A stretch of 64,000 bases of DNA. Source: UMGS1840 sp045661305 (lineage in GTDB: Bacteria; Bacillota; Clostridia; UMGS1840). How positions within the stretch are numbered: position 1 is the stretch's first letter; every line of letters starts with the position of its first letter. The notes beneath the pieces were generated by a model that was given only the letters and a program-made list of their open reading frames with translations, did not search any database and was not told the origin of the DNA. Below, piece by piece: positions 9,759 to 17,009 of the stretch. The DNA lies in NCBI GenBank assembly GCA_045661305.1, contig JAZRFJ010000028.1:8605-72604 (forward strand), in the 5' to 3' direction. The position numbers and the translations under genes are program-made.

Positions 9759-9962
9759 CTATTTGGAAGAATCTCTGTCCCTGAAAAGAAGAGTAATAGC
9801 CCAAAGGCCCGCAATTCCAACTAAAGAGAAAATAATTCTTGAAATAGGAGATAACATACCGCCGAAAATTGATGAAACAACATCAACTCCAAAAAGTCCT
9901 ATACTTCCCCAGTTAAGCGCTCCTACAATTACAAGTATAAGTGCAATAGTGTCAATAATCAT
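9759..9962 (-). CDS. DUF378 family small membrane protein (YuzA-like)
   Basis: 67 aa with two hydrophobic helices: MIIDTIALILVIVGALNWGS at the start and a second near residues 40-60. The GALNWGSIGLFGVDVV motif with a small charged tail is typical of DUF378, a family of unknown function found widely in Firmicutes. It has its own terminator and probably its own promoter, and lies between the heat-shock operon and the LCP genes. Confidence 0.8.
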   Translation of the reverse strand: MIIDTIALILVIVGALNWGSIGLFGVDVVSSIFGGMLSPISRIIFSLVGIAGLWAITLLFRDRDSSK

Positions 9963-10046
9963 AATTTTGCCTCCATAAAATAACTTAAAAAATAATTTTT
10001 TTCATATATAATTATTGACAGAAATTATATTTTTATACTTATTATA

Positions 10047-10976
10047 TTACTTTTTCTCTTCCGCTTGTTTTACCTGCTCGGTTTTTATCCCTAAAAACTC
10101 TGTTCTTATAAGCTCCTTTGTTTTTGGAACATCACATATTACATATGAAGCCGTTCCGATGTAAAGCGGATTGTTTGGCATTTCATACATTCTGATACTG
10201 TCTTTACTAAGGGTATTTAAAATAGGAAGTAAATCTGTGAAGTTATAAAGTGCAACATTTGTTTTAAGATTTTTTTCTATTTCACTAAAAAGCTCAGGTG
10301 CTTTCGCAATCAAATCAGCATTAAGCTTCTGCTCATAAAGTGCTTTAACAAAATTCTGCTGTGCCTCAATTCTTCCCAAATCACCCGTAGGATATGACCG
10401 AAAACGACAGAACTGCTCCGATTTATCACCATCAAGAAGCTGATATCCTGGGTATAGGTCAATATATAGTCCCTGGTCAGGGTCAGTATATTTCATTCTC
10501 TGCGGAACATCAATATAAACTCCGCCCAAAATATCTATGATTTTAGCAAATCCGCCCGGATTAACAACAGCATAATAATTTATAGGAAGCCCCGTAAGCT
10601 CTTTTACTTTAGCTAAAACGGCATCTACTCTTTGTCCCTCTTTTGCAGAAGCATAAACAGCATTTATTTTATTGTTCTGCGACCTTCCGATTGTTACTCT
10701 TGTATCTCTTGGAATACTCATTACATTAAGTACACTTCTTTTTGTATCAACAGAGGCAAGCATAATCGTATCTGTAAGAAGTCCGCCTTTGTCAGTTGCA
10801 AGAAGAAGCATATTTACTCTTCCGTCAACCACCTTTTCGACCTCTGTAACACTCTGATTTTTTATAACAGGTTCAAGATACATAATTGCAGTATTTACTC
10901 CTGCAAAAACTGCAAAAATACAAAGTGCAACCGAAATTATTCTTTTTACAATTTTTAAAAAAATTTTAAAATCCAT
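10047..10976 (-). CDS. LCP family wall-polymer ligase (LytR-CpsA-Psr), copy 1
   Basis: 309 aa. One N-terminal membrane anchor (about 10-32), then the LCP catalytic domain facing outward. Signatures seen: LLLATDKGGLLTDTIMLAS, VMSIPRDTRV, VNPGGFAKIIDILGGVYIDV, LLDGDKSEQFCRFRS and DLGRIEAQQNFVKAL. LCP enzymes transfer lipid-linked wall teichoic acids or other glycopolymers to peptidoglycan. It follows the paralogue at 11002-11868 by 25 bases, so they are likely co-transcribed. Confidence 0.9.
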   Translation of the reverse strand: MDFKIFLKIVKRIISVALCIFAVFAGVNTAIMYLEPVIKNQSVTEVEKVVDGRVNMLLLATDKGGLLTDTIMLASVDTKRSVLNVMSIPRDTRVTIGRSQNNKINAVYASAKEGQRVDAVLAKVKELTGLPINYYAVVNPGGFAKIIDILGGVYIDVPQRMKYTDPDQGLYIDLYPGYQLLDGDKSEQFCRFRSYPTGDLGRIEAQQNFVKALYEQKLNADLIAKAPELFSEIEKNLKTNVALYNFTDLLPILNTLSKDSIRMYEMPNNPLYIGTASYVICDVPKTKELIRTEFLGIKTEQVKQAEEKK

Positions 10977-11001
10977 TTTTATTAAAGTCCTCTAACTTAA
11001 T

Positions 11002-11868
11002 CTAATCTGTCTGTTTTGTAGTTTTTTTAAACACATCATCTATAAGCTTTTTTGTTTCCTCTTCATTCTGCACCATATAGGACGCTCCGCCTATATACTT
11101 AGGTGATGAGGGAAGCTGATAAGTATTGAGTGTTAAGTTCTTAAATTTATATAATGTTTTTGCAAATTTTGAAATATCCGACAGACCAATATCTGTTTTA
11201 AAATCGTCCTTTACCTTTTTATATATAGCAGGAAGCTTTGCGATTGTTTTTGCATTGAGTTTTTGTTCATAAAGTGCTTTTAAAAACTCTTGCTGTGCAT
11301 GTATTCTTCCCAAATCAGCATTTGCATATCCACTTCTGTACCTCACATACTGCTCTGCCATAGCACCGTCAAGATGTTGCATACCTTTATTAAGATGTAT
11401 ATAAAGTCCCTGGTCGGGGTCCTCATAGTGCATATTCATAGGAACATCAAAATCGACACCGCCAAGTGCATCTATGACATTTTTAAAACCGTCAGGGTGA
11501 ATAATCACATAATTATCAATTTTTAAATCAAGCATGTCCTCCACTTTCTTTTTTACAAGCTGGGGACGCTTTTTCTCATCCTCTCTTTGATAAACGCTGT
11601 TTAGTTTTACATGTCTTCCATTATCAAGCATAACTCTCGTATCACGCGGTAGCGACATAAGATTTAAGCTCTTGGTATGAGTATTTATGTTTGCAACCAT
11701 AATGGTATCTGTAAGAAGGCGTCCTTTATCCGTTGCCAGAATAAGAACATTTACATTTCCTTTTGTAAAAAAGCCTTTTGATAACATTATTGCCGACATA
11801 AGTATAAAAATTACTAAAGCAACACTCATTATTTTTCTTAAATATCTGAAAAATAATCTATTATTCAT
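11002..11868 (-). CDS. LCP family wall-polymer ligase (LytR-CpsA-Psr), copy 2
   Basis: 288 aa, a tandem paralogue of the next gene downstream, with one N-terminal membrane segment and an LCP domain. Conserved stretches include LILATDKGRLLTDTIMVAN, LMSLPRDTRVML, IHPDGFKNVIDALGGVDFDV, YVRYRSGYANADLGRI and AQQEFLKALYEQKL. First of the pair in transcription order, with GTGAGGA upstream of the ATG. The two copies have drifted apart, mostly in the C-terminal 60 residues, which suggests different acceptors or conditions. Confidence 0.9.
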   Translation of the reverse strand: MNNRLFFRYLRKIMSVALVIFILMSAIMLSKGFFTKGNVNVLILATDKGRLLTDTIMVANINTHTKSLNLMSLPRDTRVMLDNGRHVKLNSVYQREDEKKRPQLVKKKVEDMLDLKIDNYVIIHPDGFKNVIDALGGVDFDVPMNMHYEDPDQGLYIHLNKGMQHLDGAMAEQYVRYRSGYANADLGRIHAQQEFLKALYEQKLNAKTIAKLPAIYKKVKDDFKTDIGLSDISKFAKTLYKFKNLTLNTYQLPSSPKYIGGASYMVQNEEETKKLIDDVFKKTTKQTD

Positions 11869-11911
11869 ATATATTCCTCACAATTTTCTAAAATGTTTTA
11901 ATAGTTTTATA

Positions 11912-11992
11912 TTATTCTTTATTATGGAGTATAAACATTGTTACGGGTACAATTATTGCAATAGCTATCGCAAGCCAGGTGGTAAAATTCAT
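11912..11992 (-). CDS. Possible 26-residue single-pass membrane peptide
   Basis: An ATG with a strong ribosome site (AAAGGAGAAACACT) opens a 26-codon frame: MNFTTWLAIAIAIIVPVTMF, then ILHNKE and stop TAA. About 18 residues form one hydrophobic helix with a short charged tail facing the cytoplasm. It ends 43 bases before the LCP gene at 11868, so it may be the leader gene of that transcript. No family recognised. A type I toxin, a small LCP-associated subunit or an untranslated coincidence are all possible. The ribosome site and clean helix make it worth recording. Confidence 0.5.
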   Translation of the reverse strand: MNFTTWLAIAIAIIVPVTMFILHNKE

Positions 11993-12043
11993 AGTGTTTC
12001 TCCTTTCTTTCGGAAGTTCGTGTCAAGACCAGATTAAAAATTA

Positions 12044-12334
12044 TTATTTATCATAATATTTATATCCGCAAAAAGGACATTTTGGATAATCTAAATCGTG
12101 CTTCTTAGCACATTTGGGACATTGGATTTGTGCTATACCATTCTCTTCTTGATGTTCAGTATGATAAAACTCAATTTTACCACATCTCTCACATGAATAT
12201 ATATCAACTTCCATTGCACCAGCAATTATATTCGGCAAATCGCCTAAAATCCAACCAGTTTCTCCTAATTGAATTTTTCTTGAACCACTGTATTTCATTT
12301 TATTATTACATCTTAAACATACTAACTCTTTCAT
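12044..12334 (-). CDS. Small zinc-ribbon protein
   Basis: 96 aa with three Cys pairs: CLRC near the N-terminus, CERC in the middle, then CPKC and CPFC near the C-terminus. These fit one or two zinc ribbons joined by a GAMEVDIYSCERCGKIEFY segment, as in small zinc-binding proteins of unknown role next to stress genes in Firmicutes. An AAAGGAG lies upstream of the ATG. It has no operon partner and lies at the left edge of a repeat-rich islet. Confidence 0.7.
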   Translation of the reverse strand: MKELVCLRCNNKMKYSGSRKIQLGETGWILGDLPNIIAGAMEVDIYSCERCGKIEFYHTEHQEENGIAQIQCPKCAKKHDLDYPKCPFCGYKYYDK

Positions 12335-12370
12335 ATCCTATCTCCTTTCGGAAACTTTCGACATTCTTTA

Positions 12371-12565
12371 TATAAAGACTGTATAATCCGGATGCCAAGC
12401 ATTTTTTATGAATTGACAACTCCGTTGTCATGAATTGGCTCTGCCATGAATTCTCACTGACGCTCCATGAATTGAATTGCCTTAATGCACGAAGTGCAAT
12501 TCATGAGCTGTAAGGCTCAATTCATGAAACCTTTGATTTCAATTCATGCCGCAGGCAATTCATTG
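12371..12565. repeat. CATGAATT hairpin array, copy 1
   Basis: A leader (TATAAAGACTGTATAATCCGG from 12371) is followed from 12408 by repeated CATGAATT/AATTCATG motifs. Between them lie very short palindromes such as GACAACTCCGTTGTC, GCACGAAGTGC and GCCGCAGGC. Motif orientation flips at the centre (near 12470-12482). The same array recurs at 14871-15092. Much of the gene-free stretch 12335-12771 is this array plus the MITE-like element that follows. Confidence 0.85.
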
Positions 12566-12583
12566 CAGTCACAGACCGCATAC

Positions 12584-12753
12584 GCTCGTGCCAAGTCAGG
12601 CGAACAGTGAATAATAGGACCTACTATTTTCTGTTCTTGTTTTCCTAAACAAAATCCATCAGAACCCGCAGGAATATTAGATTTTCCTGCCCGATATGTA
12701 AATATTTATTATCGGCAAACTAATCTTTTAAATTGTATGGACTTGACACAAGT
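12584..12753. repeat. MITE-like element, copy 1 (about 170 bp)
   Basis: Imperfect terminal inverted repeats: GCTCGTGCCAAGTC at the left and GACTTGACACAAGT at the right. The interior matches the copy at 13356-13543 in several blocks (GAACAGTGAATAATAGGA, ATCGGCAAACTAATC, TTTTAAATTGTATGGACTTG). It contains a hairpin GCAGGAA/TTCCTGC. No coding potential. Confidence 0.8.
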
Positions 12754-12771
12754 ATGTAAACCCACTAAAAA

Positions 12772-13308
12772 CTATAAATTAAGTTTTCCTTTCATCTGTT
12801 TTGCATAAGGAATATCATCTATGCATATTTCAACAAACTGTATTACTGCATTGGCATAATCATTCCAATCTGCATCCTCATCTAAAATGACTTCATCAAC
12901 GCCTAAATACTGATAACCACTTTTACAAGGCAACAACAAAGACACATACTTGCCTTGCATATCATCCCAACCAAGATGTATATATCTTTTTCCTTTTATT
13001 GCTTTTTTGAAACCTTTAATGCCATAATATTTTTCTTCAAAAGTATTTTTACCCGAAAAATCATTGTATGATTCGTGCTGATTCCATTGTTCAATACCAT
13101 ATTTAATTTTTTCAGCTAGTTCTTCTTTGGTATATGGGCTTTTTAATTCTATAGGGTAATACGCTGTACAAAACCACGGCTCGTTTATTATTGTTCCATC
13201 CGCTAATTTTTGAGGTTCGTTGGTTTCACTTTGCGGAAAAATAACGATGTCTTTTTCCTCATTCACATAAATATCAATCCATCTGAATTCTTCAAAATTA
13301 ACTTTCAT
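12772..13308 (-). CDS. Hypothetical cytosolic protein
   Basis: 178 aa, acidic and aromatic-rich, with no signal peptide or membrane segment. I start at MKVNFEEFRWID, which has AAAGGTG 8-9 bases upstream; an earlier in-frame start lacks one. Features: a WFCTAYYPIELKSPY segment, a Lys-rich patch (KGFKKAIKGKRYIHLGWDD), and an acidic EVILDEDADW stretch. No family recognised. It sits exactly between two copies of a MITE-like element, so it may be mobile or a passenger. Confidence 0.65.
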   Translation of the reverse strand: MKVNFEEFRWIDIYVNEEKDIVIFPQSETNEPQKLADGTIINEPWFCTAYYPIELKSPYTKEELAEKIKYGIEQWNQHESYNDFSGKNTFEEKYYGIKGFKKAIKGKRYIHLGWDDMQGKYVSLLLPCKSGYQYLGVDEVILDEDADWNDYANAVIQFVEICIDDIPYAKQMKGKLNL

Positions 13309-13355
13309 TTTTCCACACCTTTCTACATCATTATATACCATTCGACACAATTCTT

Positions 13356-13543
13356 ACTCGTGTCAAGTCAGGAGAACAGTGAATAATAGGAACTACTATT
13401 TTTGCCCTATTTTTTCAACTGTTTTTCTTTTAACACTTTTCCCTAGAACCCGTGAGAACACTGGATTTTCTCGCATTCGATAGTATATGTAAATATCAAA
13501 ATCGGCAAACTAATCTTTTAAATTGTATGGACTTGACACGAGT
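13356..13543. repeat. MITE-like element, copy 2 (about 188 bp)
   Basis: Perfect 14-base terminal inverted repeats: ACTCGTGTCAAGTC (13356-13369) and GACTTGACACGAGT (13530-13543). If the repeat proper is CTCGTGTCAAGTC, both ends are flanked by TA, as expected for IS630/mariner-type insertion. The internal hairpin is GTGAGAA/TTCTCGC where copy 1 has GCAGGAA/TTCCTGC, with compensating changes. Confidence 0.85.
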
Positions 13544-13561
13544 AACATGAATTTTAATTCT

Positions 13562-14170
13562 TCAATACAAGGATACGGGCTCCCAACCATAATGCTTGAT
13601 GTAATTAATATCTAATCCGTTATGCTCTGCGTACATTCGCATGAATTCTATCTCTGCTTGATCGTTATCGTGATGGGTCATAAATTTATCATAAAGACCT
13701 GTATAGCCTTTTGTAAACTCTTTGATACTTTCAGCATAGTGCTCTCCGTCACCAGCTTTCTCAACAGATACAACAACATATCCGTTTTCTGTTTCTTTTA
13801 AATGAAAACAAGCAGGCATCTCTCCGCCACCACCCTGCACCATTGTATCCCCCTCTAAGCGATAACCACCCGACCAGAAATTACCAAACACCAAATGCTC
13901 TCCATCACGGTCCGTCTCTTCTAAAATCACAAACGAAGGAATCCAAACATCACCATAGCTTGCGTGACGCTCTGCTTCTTCATTAAACCAGTCACAAATA
14001 GCTGCAATAGCAAGGTTATCACCCACATATACAAACGAGGGCATCTGTGTACCATCCTTTTGAGTAATATTAAATTGTGGTCCTCCGGAAGCAAGCGGTG
14101 GTTTTTCTGTCTTTTGACCGCAGCTGCACAAAAGAAAAACAATCAAAAATAACACTAATATTTTTTTCAT
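13562..14170 (-). CDS. Putative lipoprotein of unknown function
   Basis: 202 aa. A short signal peptide MKKILVLFLIVFLLCSC ends in a lipobox, giving a lipid-anchored Cys at residue 17, followed by a Lys/Pro-rich linker and a globular domain with many aromatic and acidic residues. No known domain recognised. The C-terminus ends HYGWEPVSLY. It follows the second MITE copy and is monocistronic. Function unknown; a surface-bound sensor or binding protein is possible. Confidence 0.65.
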   Translation of the reverse strand: MKKILVLFLIVFLLCSCGQKTEKPPLASGGPQFNITQKDGTQMPSFVYVGDNLAIAAICDWFNEEAERHASYGDVWIPSFVILEETDRDGEHLVFGNFWSGGYRLEGDTMVQGGGGEMPACFHLKETENGYVVVSVEKAGDGEHYAESIKEFTKGYTGLYDKFMTHHDNDQAEIEFMRMYAEHNGLDINYIKHYGWEPVSLY

Positions 14171-14358
14171 AAAAACACTTCCTTTATATTATTTTCATAT
14201 ATCATATCAAAATAAGTGTGCTATAAACCTGACTTTTCTATCATTATTCAATAAACTTCGACACAATTCGACTTTTGTCAAGACCGGCTAAAAAAATCAC
14301 ATCTGTATAAAAGCAAGCATATAATATACAAAAAAGAAAAATTTTGTAGGTGATTTAT

Positions 14359-14841
14359 ATGTTTAACAATTATATACCTAATTTTAAGCAAAGACCTTAT
14401 GCGTTTGCAAAAATAAATGGAAGTAATGATTACCCAAATATAAACGGGATTGCATACTTTTATAAAGTAGAATCAGGCGTAATAGTTTCCATACAACTAA
14501 AAGGTCTTCCTGTATCAGATGATATTTGTAAAAAACCAATATTTGCAGTTCATATCCACAGTGGTGGCAGTTGCACAGGCAACAGCACCGACCCTTTCGC
14601 AAACGCCATGACACACTATAATCCAAACAATTGCAATCACCCCTACCATGCAGGCGACTTACCGCCTATATTTGGTGCGAACGGGATTGGTTTCTCTGCA
14701 TTTTTAACAAATCGATTTTCTCCTGAAGAGATAATAGGAAAAACTATTATAATCCATTCCGCACCCGATGACTTTACAACTCAACCATCAGGAAATTCAG
14801 GTATGAAAATTGCTTGCGGTGTGATTTCTTCTGTATATTAG
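14359..14841 (+). CDS. Cu/Zn superoxide dismutase family protein
   Basis: 160 aa. All metal ligands expected of Cu/Zn SOD can be aligned: His65 and His67 in AVHIHSGG, His86 in HYNP, His94 and His97 in NHPYHAGDLPP, Asp100, and His133 in TIIIHSAPDDF. Cys72 and Cys153 (GMKIACGVI) can form the family disulfide. The start is the ATG with TAGGTGA 5 bases upstream. No signal peptide is seen, which is unusual because bacterial SodC is normally exported. It would remove superoxide or bind copper. It lies in the accessory islet. Confidence 0.82.
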   Translation: MFNNYIPNFKQRPYAFAKINGSNDYPNINGIAYFYKVESGVIVSIQLKGLPVSDDICKKPIFAVHIHSGGSCTGNSTDPFANAMTHYNPNNCNHPYHAGDLPPIFGANGIGFSAFLTNRFSPEEIIGKTIIIHSAPDDFTTQPSGNSGMKIACGVISSVY

Positions 14842-14870
14842 GCGATTTTATCTTGATATACGCTTTTTGA

Positions 14871-15092
14871 TATAAAGACTGTATAATCCGGATTCCAAGC
14901 TTGTTAAATGAATTGACAACTGTCGTTGTCATGAATTGGCTACGCCATGAATTCTCGCTTTGCTCCATGAATTGAATTGCCTTTTAAATGCACGAAGTGC
15001 AATTCATGAGTCGCAAGACTCAATTCATGAAATCTTTGATTTCAATTTATGCCGAAGGCAATTCATTGATTTCAAGCTTTGCTTGAAATCAT
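14871..15092. repeat. CATGAATT hairpin array, copy 2
   Basis: It has the same leader (TATAAAGACTGTATAATCCGG from 14871) and nearly the same order of small palindromes as 12371-12565. It extends further with a perfect hairpin GATTTCAAGC/GCTTGAAATC near 15068-15090. It fills most of the gene-free stretch 14842-15193. Differences such as GACAACTCCGTTGTC versus GACAACTGTCGTTGTC keep the arms paired. Confidence 0.85.
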
Positions 15093-15193
15093 TATATCAC
15101 CTTTGCAATAAATTGTCAATTTTTTTAACAAAATATACACAATAATGACACTCACAAAATTTATGAGTGTCATTTTATATAGATTATTAAAAC

Positions 15194-15442
15194 CTAATTC
15201 AATTCTGAAATTTTATCTATACAGCATTTACATATTTTTTTGTTTTCAAAGTCGATAAGGTCCTCGTCTGCCCCGCAAAATAAACAAGAAATTTCATATT
15301 TTTTTATGATAACTTCTCCGTCATTTCCGATAAAAAATTCCAAAACATCTTCCTCCGAAACATCAAGTGCTTTTCTAATCGGCTTTGGTATAAGAAGTCT
15401 TCCAAGCGGGTCGATTTGCTTTGTTATTCCTGTTGCTTTCAT
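15194..15442 (-). CDS. AbrB/SpoVT-family transcription regulator with C-terminal zinc finger
   Basis: 82 aa. The N-terminal swapped-hairpin DNA-binding domain is MKATGITKQIDPLGRLLIPK, continuing PIRKALDVSEEDVLEFF. A short C-terminal part carries two CxxC pairs (CLFCGADEDL and CKCCID). The start with GGAGG 8-9 bases upstream is chosen. These regulators control the transition to stationary phase or sporulation. A consensus promoter (15495-15523) precedes it, and a TTCGACA 0A-box-like site lies at 15569-15575. Confidence 0.87.
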   Translation of the reverse strand: MKATGITKQIDPLGRLLIPKPIRKALDVSEEDVLEFFIGNDGEVIIKKYEISCLFCGADEDLIDFENKKICKCCIDKISELN

Positions 15443-15494
15443 ACTTCTTCCTCCATTTTTATACATTTGTTTTCTGATTCTTTATTTTTTCTAC

Positions 15495-15523
15495 ATTATA
15501 TCATGGAAAAAGAGCGATGTCAA
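15495..15523 (-). promoter_or_regulatory. Consensus sigma-A promoter of the AbrB-type gene
   Basis: Minus strand TTGACA (15518-15523), 17-base spacer, TATAAT (15495-15500), with TGA before the -10 (extended -10). It matches consensus at all twelve positions. A TTCGACA site (15569-15575) lies about 45 bases upstream of the -35. Confidence 0.88.
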
Positions 15524-15580
15524 GGATTTTGGCAAAAAAACCCAAAATATGTAATTTTTGCCACATATTTCGACAAATTT

Positions 15581-16336
15581 CTACTTTACAACTGTCTTTA
15601 AGTATGTCAAGGTTTTTGGGACAAAGTCAATTTGCGTCAAAAAAAGTCTTTCCGAGAACGAAAAAAGCTCGTTGTGGAAAAGCTCACCGAGATTAAATTT
15701 CAAAAAAGAACTAAGCTCAGCCTCAGTTATATACTTTATACATTTATAAGCATCAAAGCTTATTTTTTTTATGTGGTCACCCGAAACACTCATACACTCG
15801 TCACAAGAAAGAATGTTTTCAATGAAATTATAAAAAACAAATTCGCTGTCATTAAACTTCTTCTGGCAGAACATACACTCCGACATTTCGGGAACAACAC
15901 CCAGAATAACACAAAGTCTTATTTCAAACGCAGACTTTATAAGAAGGGACGACTTAACATTATTTGAAAGTGCATATAAAGAGTTGAGAGCAAGCCTTAA
16001 TATTTCTTCGTCAGGCTGTTCATAAGTACCTGTCAACCTAACTGCCTCCAAAATATAGCAACCAACGGCAAACGCAGTAATATCCTTTTTAATATCAAAA
16101 AAATTAGTAATTATATTACATTCCCTTACAGTATAAATCTGCTTGTTGCGTGTTAAGATATAATCTCCGTAGCAAAACATATTTATTCCTGCCATATCTT
16201 TACGCTTTAAACTTTTTGCACCGGGTGCTTTTGCGTTTATAAGTCCATATTCATCTGTATAGACAGTAAGCATTTTGTCGCCCTCGTTAATCGCAGTTTC
16301 ACCGACAACAATCCCTTTTGCAGTTAAAAAGTCCAA
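15581..16336 (-). CDS. recO: DNA repair protein RecO
   Basis: 251 aa. RecO anneals single strands and loads RecA with RecF/RecR. The start is TTG at 16336 with GGGGGTG 5 bases upstream; it gives the standard N-terminus FLTAKGIVVGETAINEGDKM followed by LTVYT. The OB fold is followed by a helical domain and a zinc site CMFCQKKF...CDEC. It is separated from plsY by a terminator-like hairpin, so it may have its own promoter. Confidence 0.92.
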   Translation of the reverse strand: MDFLTAKGIVVGETAINEGDKMLTVYTDEYGLINAKAPGAKSLKRKDMAGINMFCYGDYILTRNKQIYTVRECNIITNFFDIKKDITAFAVGCYILEAVRLTGTYEQPDEEILRLALNSLYALSNNVKSSLLIKSAFEIRLCVILGVVPEMSECMFCQKKFNDSEFVFYNFIENILSCDECMSVSGDHIKKISFDAYKCIKYITEAELSSFLKFNLGELFHNELFSFSERLFLTQIDFVPKTLTYLKTVVK

Positions 16337-16360
16337 GAAAGCACCCCCATTATGAAACAA

Positions 16361-16382
16361 AAGGACGGAAATATCCGTCCTA
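16361..16382 (-). terminator. Hairpin between plsY and recO
   Basis: GGACGGA pairs with TCCGTCC around a 4-base loop. On the minus strand TTTTGTTT follows. The stem overlaps the plsY stop codon. Confidence 0.7.
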
Positions 16383-16994
16383 TTTTTTCTTAAACGAAAT
16401 TTTATTTTCAGTTTTAGAAAGTAATCTTTTTATATTTTGATGATGACGCACTATAATCTGAAGTGCAAGAATAATTGTTGCAATTACTATAAGTACAATA
16501 TGCTCCGAGCCTTTACAGAAAAACCATACCCAGAAAGGTGCAGAAAAAGCTGCTAAAATTGAGCCGAGTGACACAAACTTTGATAAAGCGATAACTATAA
16601 CACCTGTCAAAAATACGCATAGTCCTGCAAGCGGACTGAAGCAAAATACTGCTCCGCACGAAACGGTAACGCCTTTTCCGCCCTTAAATCCAAAATATAC
16701 AGGATAGTTATGACCTAAGCTTGCAGTAATTGCAGCAATATACGAAGTAGGTAAATCACGCGTAAATAAATATGCAACACCGTATGCCGCAACAGCTTTG
16801 AATGTATCCATTATAAGAACTATAACAGCAGGAAGTGTCCCTAAAGTACGAAGTGTATTCGTAGCTCCTGCATTTTTACTTCCATGCTCTCTTACATCAA
16901 CTTTATAAAAAATCTTACCTATAATTATCGAAAAGTTAAGACTTCCGAACAAATAACCTACCAAAGCGGCAATAACATATAATAAATATTTCAT
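16380..16994 (-). CDS. plsY: Glycerol-3-phosphate acyltransferase PlsY
   Basis: 204 aa with five or six membrane segments. PlsY transfers an acyl group from acyl phosphate to glycerol-3-phosphate, the first committed step of phospholipid synthesis. Family motifs: GSLNFSIIIGKIFYKVDVRE, GSKNAGATNTLRTLG, GHNYPVYFGFKGGKGV. It follows der by about 15 bases and shares its transcript. The der-plsY pair is common in Firmicutes. Confidence 0.95.
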   Translation of the reverse strand: MKYLLYVIAALVGYLFGSLNFSIIIGKIFYKVDVREHGSKNAGATNTLRTLGTLPAVIVLIMDTFKAVAAYGVAYLFTRDLPTSYIAAITASLGHNYPVYFGFKGGKGVTVSCGAVFCFSPLAGLCVFLTGVIVIALSKFVSLGSILAAFSAPFWVWFFCKGSEHIVLIVIATIILALQIIVRHHQNIKRLLSKTENKISFKKK

Positions 16995-17009
16995 AGCATA
17001 AAGTCTCCT

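Noticed and set aside
12016..12035. TTGACA on the minus strand as promoter of the 26-residue peptide gene
   Set aside because: It lies too close to the ribosome site to leave room for a -10. It more likely reflects similarity to the MITE terminus.
12371..15092. CATGAATT arrays as a CRISPR array
   Set aside because: Spacers are only about 8-16 bases, are themselves palindromic and recur in the second copy. Motif orientation flips, and no cas gene is present.
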